NCBI GenBank assembly: GCA_003993805.1
Contig: RSEF01000004.1
Location: 20,153,437-20,217,436 of the forward strand
Direction of reading: 5' to 3'
DNA from: Himantopus leucocephalus
Lineage: Eukaryota > Chordata > Aves > Charadriiformes > Recurvirostridae
DNA: 64,000 bases
Part shown: positions 22,901 to 33,631 of the stretch, piece after piece
Position numbering within the stretch: the stretch's first letter is position 1
Layout of the letters: the number at the start of each line of letters is the position of its first letter
Translations under genes and position numbers: made by a program
The notes under the pieces: model-generated
Databases searched by the model: none
What the model saw: the letters and a program-made list of their open reading frames with translations, nothing else
Told to the model about the DNA's origin: nothing

Positions 22901-24135
22901 GTTTAAAGGATTAAATTACAGTTTCAGTACAAGAATTGGCAGAGTATAACACTTCCTGAAGGAGAAGCTATGCTTTCTAGTGAAAATAATTTCTGATTTA
23001 TCTGGCCTCATGTGATTTTTCTGCCATTACTCCTAGACCTGGATCAGAACAGAATCCTGTGATCCAAATGCTGAAAATTTGACAGAATTTGGACAGTGAT
23101 AAATATTTCGCAGCTGGTTCACTCTGCTTATGAATGAGCTCCGCTAGAAAATCTGGCTCCCACAATTAAATGATTTAGAGACCTAATTGCAAGGCAAAGG
23201 GGAATTGTAAGCTCCTATTTTTGTGGCAACCAAGGTAACTTTAGATCCTGAATCCAAATGGTGGAACATATGGAAATTACGGATCCAGACTTGGGCTTAC
23301 AATGAGCTTTGTGCAACAAAAAACCCCAAACCAGTGGTGGAGAGCAGCTCATCCACAAGAACGGAGAATGGCTGAAATGATGGTCACTGGTGTTAGTGCT
23401 GTGGAAGACACTGTGCAACCGCAGAAAATAAGCTGTAGAAATGAAAGGGAGCTAGGAGCAACAGTATCACTTACTTTTATGCTGTTCGTCACGGCTCTCC
23501 TAGAATATTAGTTATTATTTATAAAGTTAGTAGCCACAGGCTACAGCTGAGATCGACTCTTGTTTCCTAGAGTTTACAGTCTTAATACAAAAGATGAAAG
23601 GGTGAAGGAGCAAGGAAGATGTAACAAAGTGAAGTCACTTGTCTGAGGTTATGCAGCGCATCGGTAATTGACTGTGGTTGGGAGCCAGCTTGGCTCGACC
23701 ACTGCAGCTGGCAGCCGCAGCAGAGCCGGGGAGAGGACAGGAGTGTGGTGTCGTGCTTGAGTCTCCAGAGTTGCAGCTCAGTTACTCCAGTCATGAGAAT
23801 GAGATAGTTATGGCTCTGGAGGGTAAATGGTAGTTTGGATGGGGAAGAGAGGTATGAGAAACGAGGGGAAGAAGGCAGATGTATGTTGGGGTTCTCCTGC
23901 GTCCTGTGCTGAGGAGCAAACACCCTGTACCGCGTAGAGATGGGAGAGCAAGGGACATCCTCAACCTCACTGGTAATTCTTTACTTGGCCACTTGTTAAT
24001 TCTGTTGATTTTCTTTCACTGTACAGTTGTGTAACACTTCAGGGAGCAGAAGGCGCTGAAGGGTGTGTAGGAGCAGAACAGCTCCTGCCAGGAGCACAGA
24101 TGGTTGGAGAACAAGCCACCCTCAGCAGCCACGCT

Positions 24136-24196
24136 GGGGTTTTTGGGTTGGGTTTTTTTGGTGTTTTTTTTTTCCTCCTTTTTTTTTTTTTCCCCC
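24136..24196. repeat. T/G-rich then T/C-rich low-complexity tract
   Basis: G and T only ('ggggtttttgggttggg'), then long T runs, then 'tttcctcctt', a further T run and CCCCC. It resembles the A/C-rich tract at 14057 read on the other strand. Confidence 0.88.
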
Positions 24197-25077
24197 TTCA
24201 AACCACAGTTTTAAATTGGGAATAGTTTAAACAGAAATAATCTGATCCGTCCCACTCCTTCCTGGGGTCTGCATGTGTGAGCGCTCTCTGGGCATGCAGT
24301 GTGATGGCAGCAAAGCCAAGCAGTGTTTTGTCGAAGGAGGGAAGCTCTGTTTTTTCCCTTTATCCAGAGAACAGGGAGCAGCTTTGGGGTTGTCCGTGTA
24401 GTTGTGGACGTTGTTCTTGCTGCTTTTTATTGTTGTCATAATTAATAGAATCCCATGCAAGAATAAAAACGTGGAGGTTACTTTAATATTTCCAGAAACT
24501 GCACAGACCCTCTCTCCTTCCCCAAATATTGTTGTCATGGCACAAGGCTTTGAACTGTCATAGGACAGCATTAAAAAAGACATAGCTCAGACTCATTCTA
24601 CCCGATGAGAACTAGGAGAGCAGATTTGTGGGGGCAAGACCTGTGCTAGTGCGTGGAAAGAAATGGAAGGGAACAACGAGAACCAGTGACCATGTGTTGC
24701 TTTGCCAGTGAAGCGAGGAACAGGCATGGAAGCACATGTGTTTGGATGTGTTACTGTCTCAAGTGCAGACCTACGCAGAGAGCGTCTAGTGGAAGAAGGT
24801 TGTACGTGTTCATGGAAAGCCAAATGCAATGTGGTTATTGCCTCAAGGGCTAAAGTTTTTTCCTGTCCTTTGACAGATATATTCGTGCAGGTTATTTTTC
24901 CATTAGCGCTTCGGTAGATGGAGGCAGCAATACCCCGCAGGTTTCCTCATGGAGGTGTTGGTGCACAGCTGCTATGTACATAAAATAACTTGGAATAAGT
25001 GTGATATATCCTTGAGTTAAAATGAAATGTGCTTATGTAAAATATACAGTTAAACATGTTATTTTTGTAGAGTAAAC

Positions 25078-25107
25078 TGTATGTGCACATATGTGCATAT
25101 GTATATA
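25078..25107. repeat. 30-bp perfect purine/pyrimidine alternation with overlapping palindromes
   Basis: From 25078 to 25107 every base alternates pyrimidine and purine without a break. It contains two overlapping 12-bp palindromes, TATGTGCACATA (25080-25091) and GCACATATGTGC (25085-25096). It is not a simple dinucleotide repeat because TG, CA and TA steps are mixed. Such tracts can adopt Z-DNA or cruciform structure. Confidence 0.85.
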
Positions 25108-26214
25108 AAGTTGTAAAGATGTTTTTATTTTCTTGGTGGTGAATGTTTCCATATTGCATTTATGTTACTATACTGAGTAATTAGGAGGTTTAATAAGGAG
25201 CTGAGATTCCTGATTTTCTGTATTTATAGCTGTATTCCTGATTTCCAGCACTCCTTTTGCCTCGCACCTGAGAATGTTAGTGCTCTGCCCTGGAGCAGTG
25301 TGCTGAGCGAGGCTCTCGGGCTCCTCCTCTGCAGAGCAACGTTCTTGGAGAGCTTGGGAAAGGCTTTGCCTTTGGTTATTTTCCTACAGTGATCTGCTTA
25401 TGGGATCGTTTCTGTTTGTGAGTTTGGATGCCTGCAGATGGGCAGTATCATGTCCCGATGGGTGCGAGCAGGCTGTGACTGCTGTCCTCTCTAGTGCTGG
25501 GGAAGGCAAAGGCTGCAGGGGCCATGGGCCACCCTCTGATTTATCCTTCCTGTGCTGCAGCCTCCTGTGTGATCGTGGGGCACCATTAGAGCCGCTGTGC
25601 GTGTCCCGCATTGGGTCTGTGCCACCCGTAAGTGTGCACACGAGCTCTGCCCCTCACCTCAGCCATCTGGGAAGGTAACCAGTGGATGCTGACTTGAGGA
25701 GCAGCTGCAGGTACTGGGGGTGAGGGCTGGAGGTGCCCCAGTGTGATGGTGACTCTGTTTCTCTCAGCATGACTTTGTGATTACGCAGTGACTCATGAGA
25801 ATAATTATGTGTTTCTGGAGGGAGAATTGAAAGTGGAAAGTGCACTGTTCCTTCGGAGGGGGCAGAGTAGGGGCAGACAGTCTACTTACTGACTCCAGCC
25901 ATGATGTGCCCGTACTGGATGGGAGGATACGGACCAGGGAGGAGGGCAGGGAATTTGCCAACAAGTATGCAGACAGAAAGACACTGTGGCTGGGCTTACA
26001 AATTAGTTCTGCATAGCATTCATTCCAGTGCTCTGTGACTTAATTTTAAAAAAAGAAAGCCTCATTGACCTTGGTCGTGGGGTACGGAGTTCACATCCAG
26101 CCCCAGGGCTGGAGCCAGGCACAATAGCAACATTGCTGCACCATGCTCGGAAAATCTTACCATTCTTACAGGCTAGAGGAACTCTTTGCAAATAATTTGG
26201 GGTTGGCTTTGCAG

Positions 26215-26357
26215 TTGCACCCTGGAAATATTCAAGGCCAGGTTGGATGGGGCTTTGAGCAACCTGATCTAGGGAAAGGTGTCCCTGCCCATGGCAGGGG
26301 GGTTGGAACTAGGTGATCTTTAAGGTCCCTTCCGACCCAAACCCATTCTGTGATTCT
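26215..26357 (+). mobile_element. CR1 LINE, 5'-truncated 3' tail
   Basis: This is the 3' end of a CR1 non-LTR retrotransposon in sense orientation. It runs from the 'tgcaccctggaaatattc' block through 'ggttggatggggctttgagc', 'ggggggttggaactaggtgatc' and 'aaggtcccttcc' to an ATTCTGTG unit at 26345-26352 and a degenerate second unit. These blocks and the octamer end are diagnostic of avian CR1. The copy lacks nearly all of ORF2 and is too truncated to be mobile. It departs from the usual consensus at several positions, so it is probably older than the copy at 44694. The 5' boundary is approximate; the sequence before it (26040-26210) is not recognised. Confidence 0.93.
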
Positions 26358-28835
26358 CTCCTGGTGTTATGGAATTGAACAGACACATTTTGAGGTTAGA
26401 AGAGGAGGAAATTCCCTTCTAGGGAACTAGATGTGAGGAAAGGATACATCCATGCTCTTTCCTTAGTGTGGCCTTCAGTCCCTTATTTCAGCTCCCAGAC
26501 ACTTTGTCACTCTGCCAGAAGTCCTTCCTGAGCTCTAGGAAGAGACGGAGGGGCATACTGCAGTGGGAATAGCTGAACTTGCATTGGCAGAGGGAAAACA
26601 TCTAAGTATAAAACGTTCCCCCCTTCCTACCCAATGTTAGGAGGCTTCCATTTCAGGAAGGAAGTGTGGGTCTGTTCTGTCATACCTGGGGGTGGGAGAG
26701 CCTGGTGGCTTAATTAATGCTACACGCCTCTGCTTCACAGTTGTAGACTGTAAACAGAGCTGATCAAATGATGGTGTGGGAGAGGAATTGTTTAAAATAA
26801 ATTTTAATAAATTATAAATAATGCATGACTTGCTTCTGTTTAACCAACTCTAGCTATCCAGTCAGTATTTCCAAGCTTATGAAACACAGCATCATGTCAG
26901 TAACACTCATGTGAGTAACTACTCATACATTGTTGAACGTATCTCATCCATGTTGAATTCAACTTTAGTGTACAATAAAAAGACCTAAAGTCCCAGTCAA
27001 AAATCAGGGTTTTATTGCTCTTGGCACTCAACAGTGGATGGCTCTTATCTAGCTGTATCAGGCATTCTGCAAACCCAAAATTCAATGGCCTTACTGTTCC
27101 TTGGAGGGGAGGGAAGGGGAAGATGTCAAGTCCTACTTTTAACTGCTTTGTTGGTCAGAGGTTTGGGGAATAAAGGAAACTAATTTAGACATGGGCTCTA
27201 TTGCTCTGTCTGAATTAGCAGTGCATATAGTATGGTTTGCTCCATGCAGATTCACAAATGGACCATAAAATAAGAAGAGATTAGGAGGAGTGAGGGAACC
27301 AAAAGGCATTTTGATGAAGGCAGCTCTGCTGGGACTCATTGTGCTCCCTCCTTTGGCTGTCCCAGAATGGCACTGATTAAAGAACCGTGGAGTTTGGGGC
27401 CATGGCAGAAAGGGCTGGAGTGAGCATAGCTGGGATTGCATTAGATTCTGCGCTGAAGTTATGACACTGATTCATTACTGAACTTAGGAATTCTGTTTAC
27501 AGGTGCATAGGTGTTGCTTTCCATTAGTTGCCAAAGAGCATGAATAGTCTTAATGCTGTGCTGTTGGCTAAGGTCTTGGGATAGCTGGATTCAGAAAAAA
27601 GTGGTATGTTACTTAGCTATTATGGAAAGAAGCTAAATAGTATGAACCAGAAATTTGACTTTAGTGGAGGTTAGACATCTGAAAATCTTAGTGTTTCAGC
27701 CTTATGCCTCCACATTTCCTTCCAGCAGGAAAAACAGCACTTCCCTATCCCCAGAGCTGTTGTGAGGATAAGTACATAGTACAGTGGAAGCTGTTTAGAT
27801 AAGCAGGCTGATTCAGTGGGGATTTCTTTCTTGTTCTTTTATCCTAACAAAATCCGTATCCGACGGAATACAGTACAAGTCACTGAAGATGGGAAAGCCA
27901 ACAAATACCTTTTTCGTTCTTGTAGATGACTGAACCCCTGCTTTTTTTGCTTTATTTAAGAGGTATTCGGGAGGCAGAACAAAGCTCTGCTATCACCTCC
28001 CAGCAAGTGACCTAAACCGTTTAAGCTGAAACATATGACTCGGAGGAAGTATTTTGCAAAAACAGATGCACAGAAAGTCAATTTCCTATTCATATTTTGT
28101 TGTGGCAATTGGTACTTTAAAGAGATGGCAGACTTAAATTAGCTGGAAAAGTGACATCTTTAATTAGGAAAGCCTCTCTGCCAGCACATTGAACAGTTGC
28201 CAGTTTCTCAGCATTTAGGGACCATTGATTGCCAACAATGGCAGCTAAACTGCTTCTGGGTAGAAACTAATTGAATTTTCTCAAGTTAAAACGAGGATCT
28301 GAAGTTAAAGCAAGACAAACTCCTTTGCTTGCTCTCATTTTACTTACCGCTGTGATTTTCTCAGCAGTCCAAGGGCTCTGCTGCATGTTGGCCAATGGTG
28401 CTGCCTGGGGCATGGCTGTACAAATCCCTCTGGCCTCAATCGTCCTGGGACTCTGCTGTTGCCATTTGCAATATAGATCCATGTCTGCCCCGTTGGCCTT
28501 CCCGTACCATTTTGGCGGTCTTGTTCTGGAGGGACTCTCTTCCTGGGTCAGGTTGCTTTTGTTTAGACTGGTGCTGCCATGATGGGAGCTGGTGGAGCCA
28601 ACCTGAGGAGCTGGGCTATGTCCCACTGCCTGAACATCCTGGCCAAGCCAGTGTCACCTACTCCAGGCTGAAGCCTGGCCTAATGTCAGTTCTGCTTCCA
28701 TCCCATCCTCCTCTGTTACTATGGCATCGTGTGAGGGAGCAGTGTGATTATCATTCCTTGAGCTCCGCTATAAGTGCTGCCCAAACCTTTGGCTGCATGG
28801 AGATCCTGAGGGGAGCGCTGCTGCTGTGGGGTTGG

Positions 28836-28871
28836 CTTTTTTCTTCTTCTTCTTCTTCTTCCTCCCTCCCC
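28836..28871. repeat. Polypyrimidine tract with (TTC)n core
   Basis: A (TTC)n core at about 28840-28861 passes into 'ctccctcccc', an almost pure pyrimidine strand of about 36 bases. It is a triplet microsatellite and potential triplex-forming sequence. The serine and lysine runs it would encode on the two strands carry no meaning. Confidence 0.93.
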
Positions 28872-30427
28872 GCCCCAGGACTTTTTTTTTTGCCAATGCT
28901 AAATCTGAAAACTTTAGGATTAGCTGCCTAACTTGTGTGGGAGCTACAAATGCTTTGCCTGAACTGTCTGCCTCAGGTCTACGCTTAGAAGAGGAACTCA
29001 GAGACATAATTATGTATTTCCCAGAGGGCAACTCAGTTTCTTATTTCGCTCTTTACCTTCACCTTGATTTATCTCCATTTGCCCCCCTTTCCCTTAGCAG
29101 GGGTTTTGGAGGATGGTCTCTGCTTGCTTCCTTCACGGTTTGAAATATAACTCTAGCTCAAGTTAAAATATGAGTCTGGTCTCAGGGGAAGAAGCCTGCT
29201 GGAAGATGATCTTGTTCTAACCATACGCGATGTGTGTTTATTAAAGCTATTCAGCTCTAGTAGACTCTCTTAGTGCTGTAAGAAAATGATTGGGTTTTTG
29301 GTTTATCTCCCATGTAGGATCTAGGAAAAATTTAAACTTTGTTTTTTGATCAAAATGGAAGTATTTTTTTTCAACCAACCTATTTTACCGCTAGGCATGT
29401 CAAGGACTTTGTTTTCCTGTTAAAACGTTCAGGAAAATTTTGAGGAAGGGCAGCTCTTGCCTTGCCGTGTAGCCTTTCATCTCTGGAAGAAGACAAGCAG
29501 CAGGAGAGAGGAAAGGCACCTCAGCAGCAGCTGCAAGGGAAGGCTTTATTCAGTGTACTCAGGAAAGGCAACTTTATGTGAGGCATCAGCTGAGTCTCCG
29601 GTGGGCAACGGCTTCCAGCTGTTGTTTGCTTTAGAAATGTGTGCTTCTGGCCTAGAGGTGTGGGGTTCTCCATCAGCCCAGCCCTGTCTTACGGCTCTTT
29701 ATTAAAAAAATAAAAGAAGCTTGTCCAGTGTGTCTCATCATGAATTATCTACCTTTGCTGTCTGCAAGAGTCGTCTTATTAAAAGAAAGAAGAAAAAAAA
29801 AGCTGTTGGGATGGGTGGAAACTTGAAACAGATTTGAAGATTGAGCAGGAAAAAGAATTCAGTTAAATCTTTTGTTAGAAAAAATCATTTTTTGAGCAGA
29901 TGAGGGTAAATTATTCGTCTTCCCCCGTTATCCTCTGGTGTTAATCCAGAGCAGAAATATTTTGCTTATGAAGTGTACATTATGCTTTCAGGTACTTTAC
30001 AAGTATTTTATTCCTATTATGAATACAGTAAAAGGGAAAAAGATCCTTGCACATTTTATAGGTCCACTGTCAGGGAGCCACTTTTCTTGCCTCTCTTTCT
30101 AGCAGTAGGTGGGAAACATAGGGAGACTTCCAAAAGGATATTATCTCGGGAGATATTAAAGAAGATTTTCTCATCACTGTGTAAAATGACAGCAAACATA
30201 TTGCCTAGGTTGGAAGAAAAGGTTAAAAGTAGAGAAGGCAAAGGTGTGGTGAAGATAGGTTGTTCACTTAAGAGAAATGTTCTGGGAATAATCTACATGG
30301 AAAGCGAAAGGGACAAATTGCTGGGGAGTGTATGAGGGTTTTAAATGAAGGCTGTGAAAAGTCTACTTGGCTGTTACCAGGGAATGGCAGGAACAGGCAA
30401 GTGCCTTGAGGAAATTGCTATTTCCTG

Positions 30428-30481
30428 CGTTTCTGTCAGCCCAGACACCAGGACGTTTCTGTCAGCCCAGACACCAGGACG
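30428..30481. repeat. 26-bp tandem duplication
   Basis: The unit at 30428-30453 (starting 'cgtttctgtcagcc', ending 'acaccagga') is repeated exactly at 30454-30479, followed by 'cg' of a third. The perfect identity means it is recent or an assembly slip; there is no N between the copies. Confidence 0.95.
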
Positions 30482-32419
30482 TGGAAGGCCACAAGTGGCT
30501 AATGCCACGTGTCCTGCAGTTGCACTGAGGATGGAGGAGAGGACAGACAAACAGGTGGCTACTGGCATGGGGGTCAGACCTAGCTGACATTGAAGGGAGA
30601 GAAACAAATACCAGCAAAACACTGTGAGGAAGAAATCCTGGGGAATGTGTGAAGTGTTTCCTCAGGGGAGCAGAGAGGTCCTGGAACAGAAGATGGTGAG
30701 ACTCAAAAAATCCTTACAATAAACAAAGCTGTGTGAGTGTTGCCAGAGGCAGAAGCCCTGACCTGCGATGTGGGTCTGAGGAGTTTCTCAGCGAGCAGTA
30801 GGGTCTAGACTTTTGATTTAATTTGAGATTTTTCCTGTTAAAAGAGCAACTATCTTAAGTGCTATAAAGCAGATTTCCAGTAGTCAAAGCAAGAAAAATG
30901 GCTGAAGTTTCTTAATAAAACTGCAGAGACTGGGGAGATTAGAGTTTAGCTGAGAAAAGGGGGTGCTTTCTCCCTCCGATAAGACCAGAGGTTTGTTCAA
31001 AGGAGCTGTAAAAACCAGCAATAGTATCAAAAGGCCTGAGGTGCCGCAGGTGAAGCCTGCCCTCCTCCCAGTGTGGGCAGGCGCAGCCCTTCACACTTCC
31101 CGATTCTTTGGTCTTCTGCTTACTGCACTTGGTGTGTGTGGCACAATTTGGATTTCCACAAAGGAGAAAAGTGATTTGGTGTAGTCAAAGGCAGAGGCCT
31201 GGAAAATAACACAGGGTATGGAAGAAGTGGTAGTAAGGGGTGGTTTTGGTAAATGTTTCGCAGTGCTGTGAAACTTCTGAAGTTCATTGTGTGGCATCAG
31301 TAGGGAGGAAAAAAAAGCAAAAAAACCTAAATATTGAATAAAATATGGACAGGGACTTTAATGTCAAGAAACTGAGAAGGCACTTGGGGCTTTGTGGCCA
31401 AACAACTGTTGAAGTTGGCTGGTGATGAGACAAAAAGAAAGTTCTTGCGAGTGTTTGCAGTCAAAGCTGTTTTTCCACAATGCTGTTGAAGATTTACCTA
31501 TTTCTTTTACCCATTGAGTTTCGCAATTTGAACATGCAGGATTGGCACAGGCTTTTAAGAAGCTTGCTCAGATTTGGGATAGGTAGTGCAAAGACATCAC
31601 CTGTATGGACAGCCCTGGGCCCATAAAGCCCCTGCATCTGACTCTGGAAGTAATGTGCTGTCCAGTGGGTGTCTACTCAACGTCCATCTCTGGTCGTTGT
31701 AGGAGAAGCTGAGCTTTGGCATCACATTAAGCCTCCCTGTAGCTTGCATCCAGCCTGGGAGCAATCCTTTTACCATGGGGACAAAGCTGTTCGGACTAGT
31801 TTCCTCCTTTCATCTTGTGAATGACCTGAGAGATGGGTAGTACTGCAAAATTACCTGCAAGGGTGCAGGTTTCCATCATCCTAGCCAATTTGACTCTTCT
31901 GTTGGGAACGCAGCCTTGTGAATGACTCTTTGCCTCCCGAGATTTGCGGCTAAGTGTGGCACTTTGAGAGGAGGTTTGCCTCTAAGATATACAAGAACCA
32001 GATCCTGTTTCAGCATTAGGTGTAAAGGCTTTCAGTCTTACTAACCTTTTTTCTTGGAAAACTGCTGATTTGTATTGCAAATGTGTTTGTATACTTGAAA
32101 CTTTGGTTATTTTTCTCCACCAAATGGTATTCTTAAAGTAAAAATGCAGTTACCTCATCAAGAGAAGTTTAGCAGTAGAAAGTCAAAGAACTTTCAATCA
32201 AGAATAGATTTTAATAAGGTCCCAAGATCCCCAATTAATTCTCCTTTATTATTTTTTTATATACTCATCAATTCTAGGCCACCAATTGCATTGAGTGTCC
32301 TTTAAAAATAATTAATACTGCAATCCCTTAGGTACTTTCAAGGTAAATAAGTTTTAAAGTTGAACCACAGTAATGGTAAAGAGAGAGAAACTGCTATTTT
32401 CTGTACTTGTCATATATAA

Positions 32420-32433
32420 ATATGGGCCCATAT
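32420..32433. repeat. 14-bp perfect palindrome
   Basis: ATATGGGCCCATAT is its own reverse complement, in an AT-rich setting beside 'catatataa'. It is a possible dimer-protein site or a chance event. Confidence 0.9.
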
Positions 32434-33531
32434 AGCTAATCAAACATATCTAGGCAGATCTGGATCAATTTAGAGATTACAGCTGAAGCAGTGGTTGAAT
32501 TGCAGCTGGATGTTGTTGAACTTGTACAAGCTCTCTTCTTGACTTTTTTTATATTACAGCTTCCTCTCCCTCTTTTCCTCTTCCCTATGAAATCTTGTAT
32601 TATCTGCAGGTTTTGAAGACTTTTTTTCTAATCTGGGTTGCTTTTTTTTGTTTTGCTCCTTAAATAGAGATTGAGAAAATGTGAGAGTAGTAATTGACAA
32701 CGAAATTATGTTGGAGAGAAGCGAGTTTTCTTTGTTGTGTGGAGCTGGATCAGCTGGTCTTCTGGCAAAGTACGAATCAAGAGGAAAGAGTAAAAAATGC
32801 TTTATATTTAAGCTTATGGGGAAATACTGAACATGGCCTGGTTGTTATAGCGAAGTAATCTTTAGAAACTAGTGTTTAATAAAAACACATTCTTTCTGTC
32901 AGCATTTTTAGTTTAGATCAGGACTGTGTTTTTACGTGAATCTTGTGTGTCCCTGCTTGCCACACTTGGTTCTCACTGCAGGGTGGTCTCACAATGCATG
33001 GGCTGAATTCCTTTCCAATGAAGATAAACGTGAAGATGGGCTCCCATTGCTTGCCGGATGCGCACTAACTGCTGGCGGGCGTTCATCCTACATGACCAGA
33101 TTAATACTGATCTGAACGATAATGGTCAGAATGCATAAACTGTGGGAGTTCGGTCCTCAGCGCCTGCTGTTTCACTCCGCAGGTCTGCCCTCTCGCACTG
33201 CACTGCTTGGTAATGAAGACCCAGCTGCAGTTGGGTAATTTTTTCCATTGAAGTCATGGACTTCACTTTACCACTGGGAGAAACAGAGAACCAATGTTTC
33301 AGGGTCTTCTGTAAACCCCGTCCCAGGTGTAGAGCGCTCTCTGCTGAGAAAAGTCTTCTAACCACTTGCAGCATCCTACATGTTTTGATAAGTAGGAATC
33401 TGGTTGTTAAAAGCAGCTGTTATGAATGTCTAAGAAGGTACCTTGTGCAAAACCAATGTGTGCTGTAAATGTTTAACATTTGAATTACTTGTGGAATTAA
33501 TTTGTTGTTTTTCCTGTGAAGTCCAGCTTTT

Positions 33532-33631
33532 NNNNNNNNNNNNNNNNNNNNNNNNNNNNNNNNNNNNNNNNNNNNNNNNNNNNNNNNNNNNNNNNNNNNN
33601 NNNNNNNNNNNNNNNNNNNNNNNNNNNNNNN
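33532..33631. other. Assembly gap (100 N)
   Basis: Exactly 100 Ns, again a placeholder of unknown true length. The left flank ends in 'gtccagctttt' and the right begins 'tgaacaaaattgg'. The missing DNA could hold an exon or a repeat and cannot be assessed. Confidence 0.99.

Larger units (their letters stand above)
22901..26214. other. Unique noncoding sequence up to the first CR1
   Basis: Middle-GC sequence with the T/G tract at 24136 and the alternating tract at 25078. The 40-170 bases just before the CR1 edge include 'ggagttcacatccagcccc', which superficially resembles a tRNA-type B box but lacks a matching A box or cloverleaf. Confidence 0.55.
26358..32419. other. Unique noncoding sequence, repeat-poor
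   Basis: Six kilobases with only the TTC tract and the 26-bp duplication. A small stem-loop (GGGAG-GCAGA...TCTGC...CTCCC) lies at 27969-28001. The largest frame, 28395-28931 plus, ends in a run of serines encoded by the TTC tract and is not credible. 32080-32419 becomes AT-rich. Confidence 0.55.

Noticed and set aside
26070..26125. tRNA-derived SINE or tRNA gene (B-box-like 'ggagttcacatcc')
   Set aside because: No A box at the right spacing, no cloverleaf and no SINE body could be traced.
28840..28861. CRISPR-like or satellite array
   Set aside because: It is a plain TTC microsatellite without spacers; no repeat-spacer pattern exists anywhere in the window, as expected for a vertebrate.
28395..28931. 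178-codon plus-strand frame
   Set aside because: It ends in a serine run from the TTC tract, overlaps another plus-strand frame (28271-28582) and has no domain or splice context.
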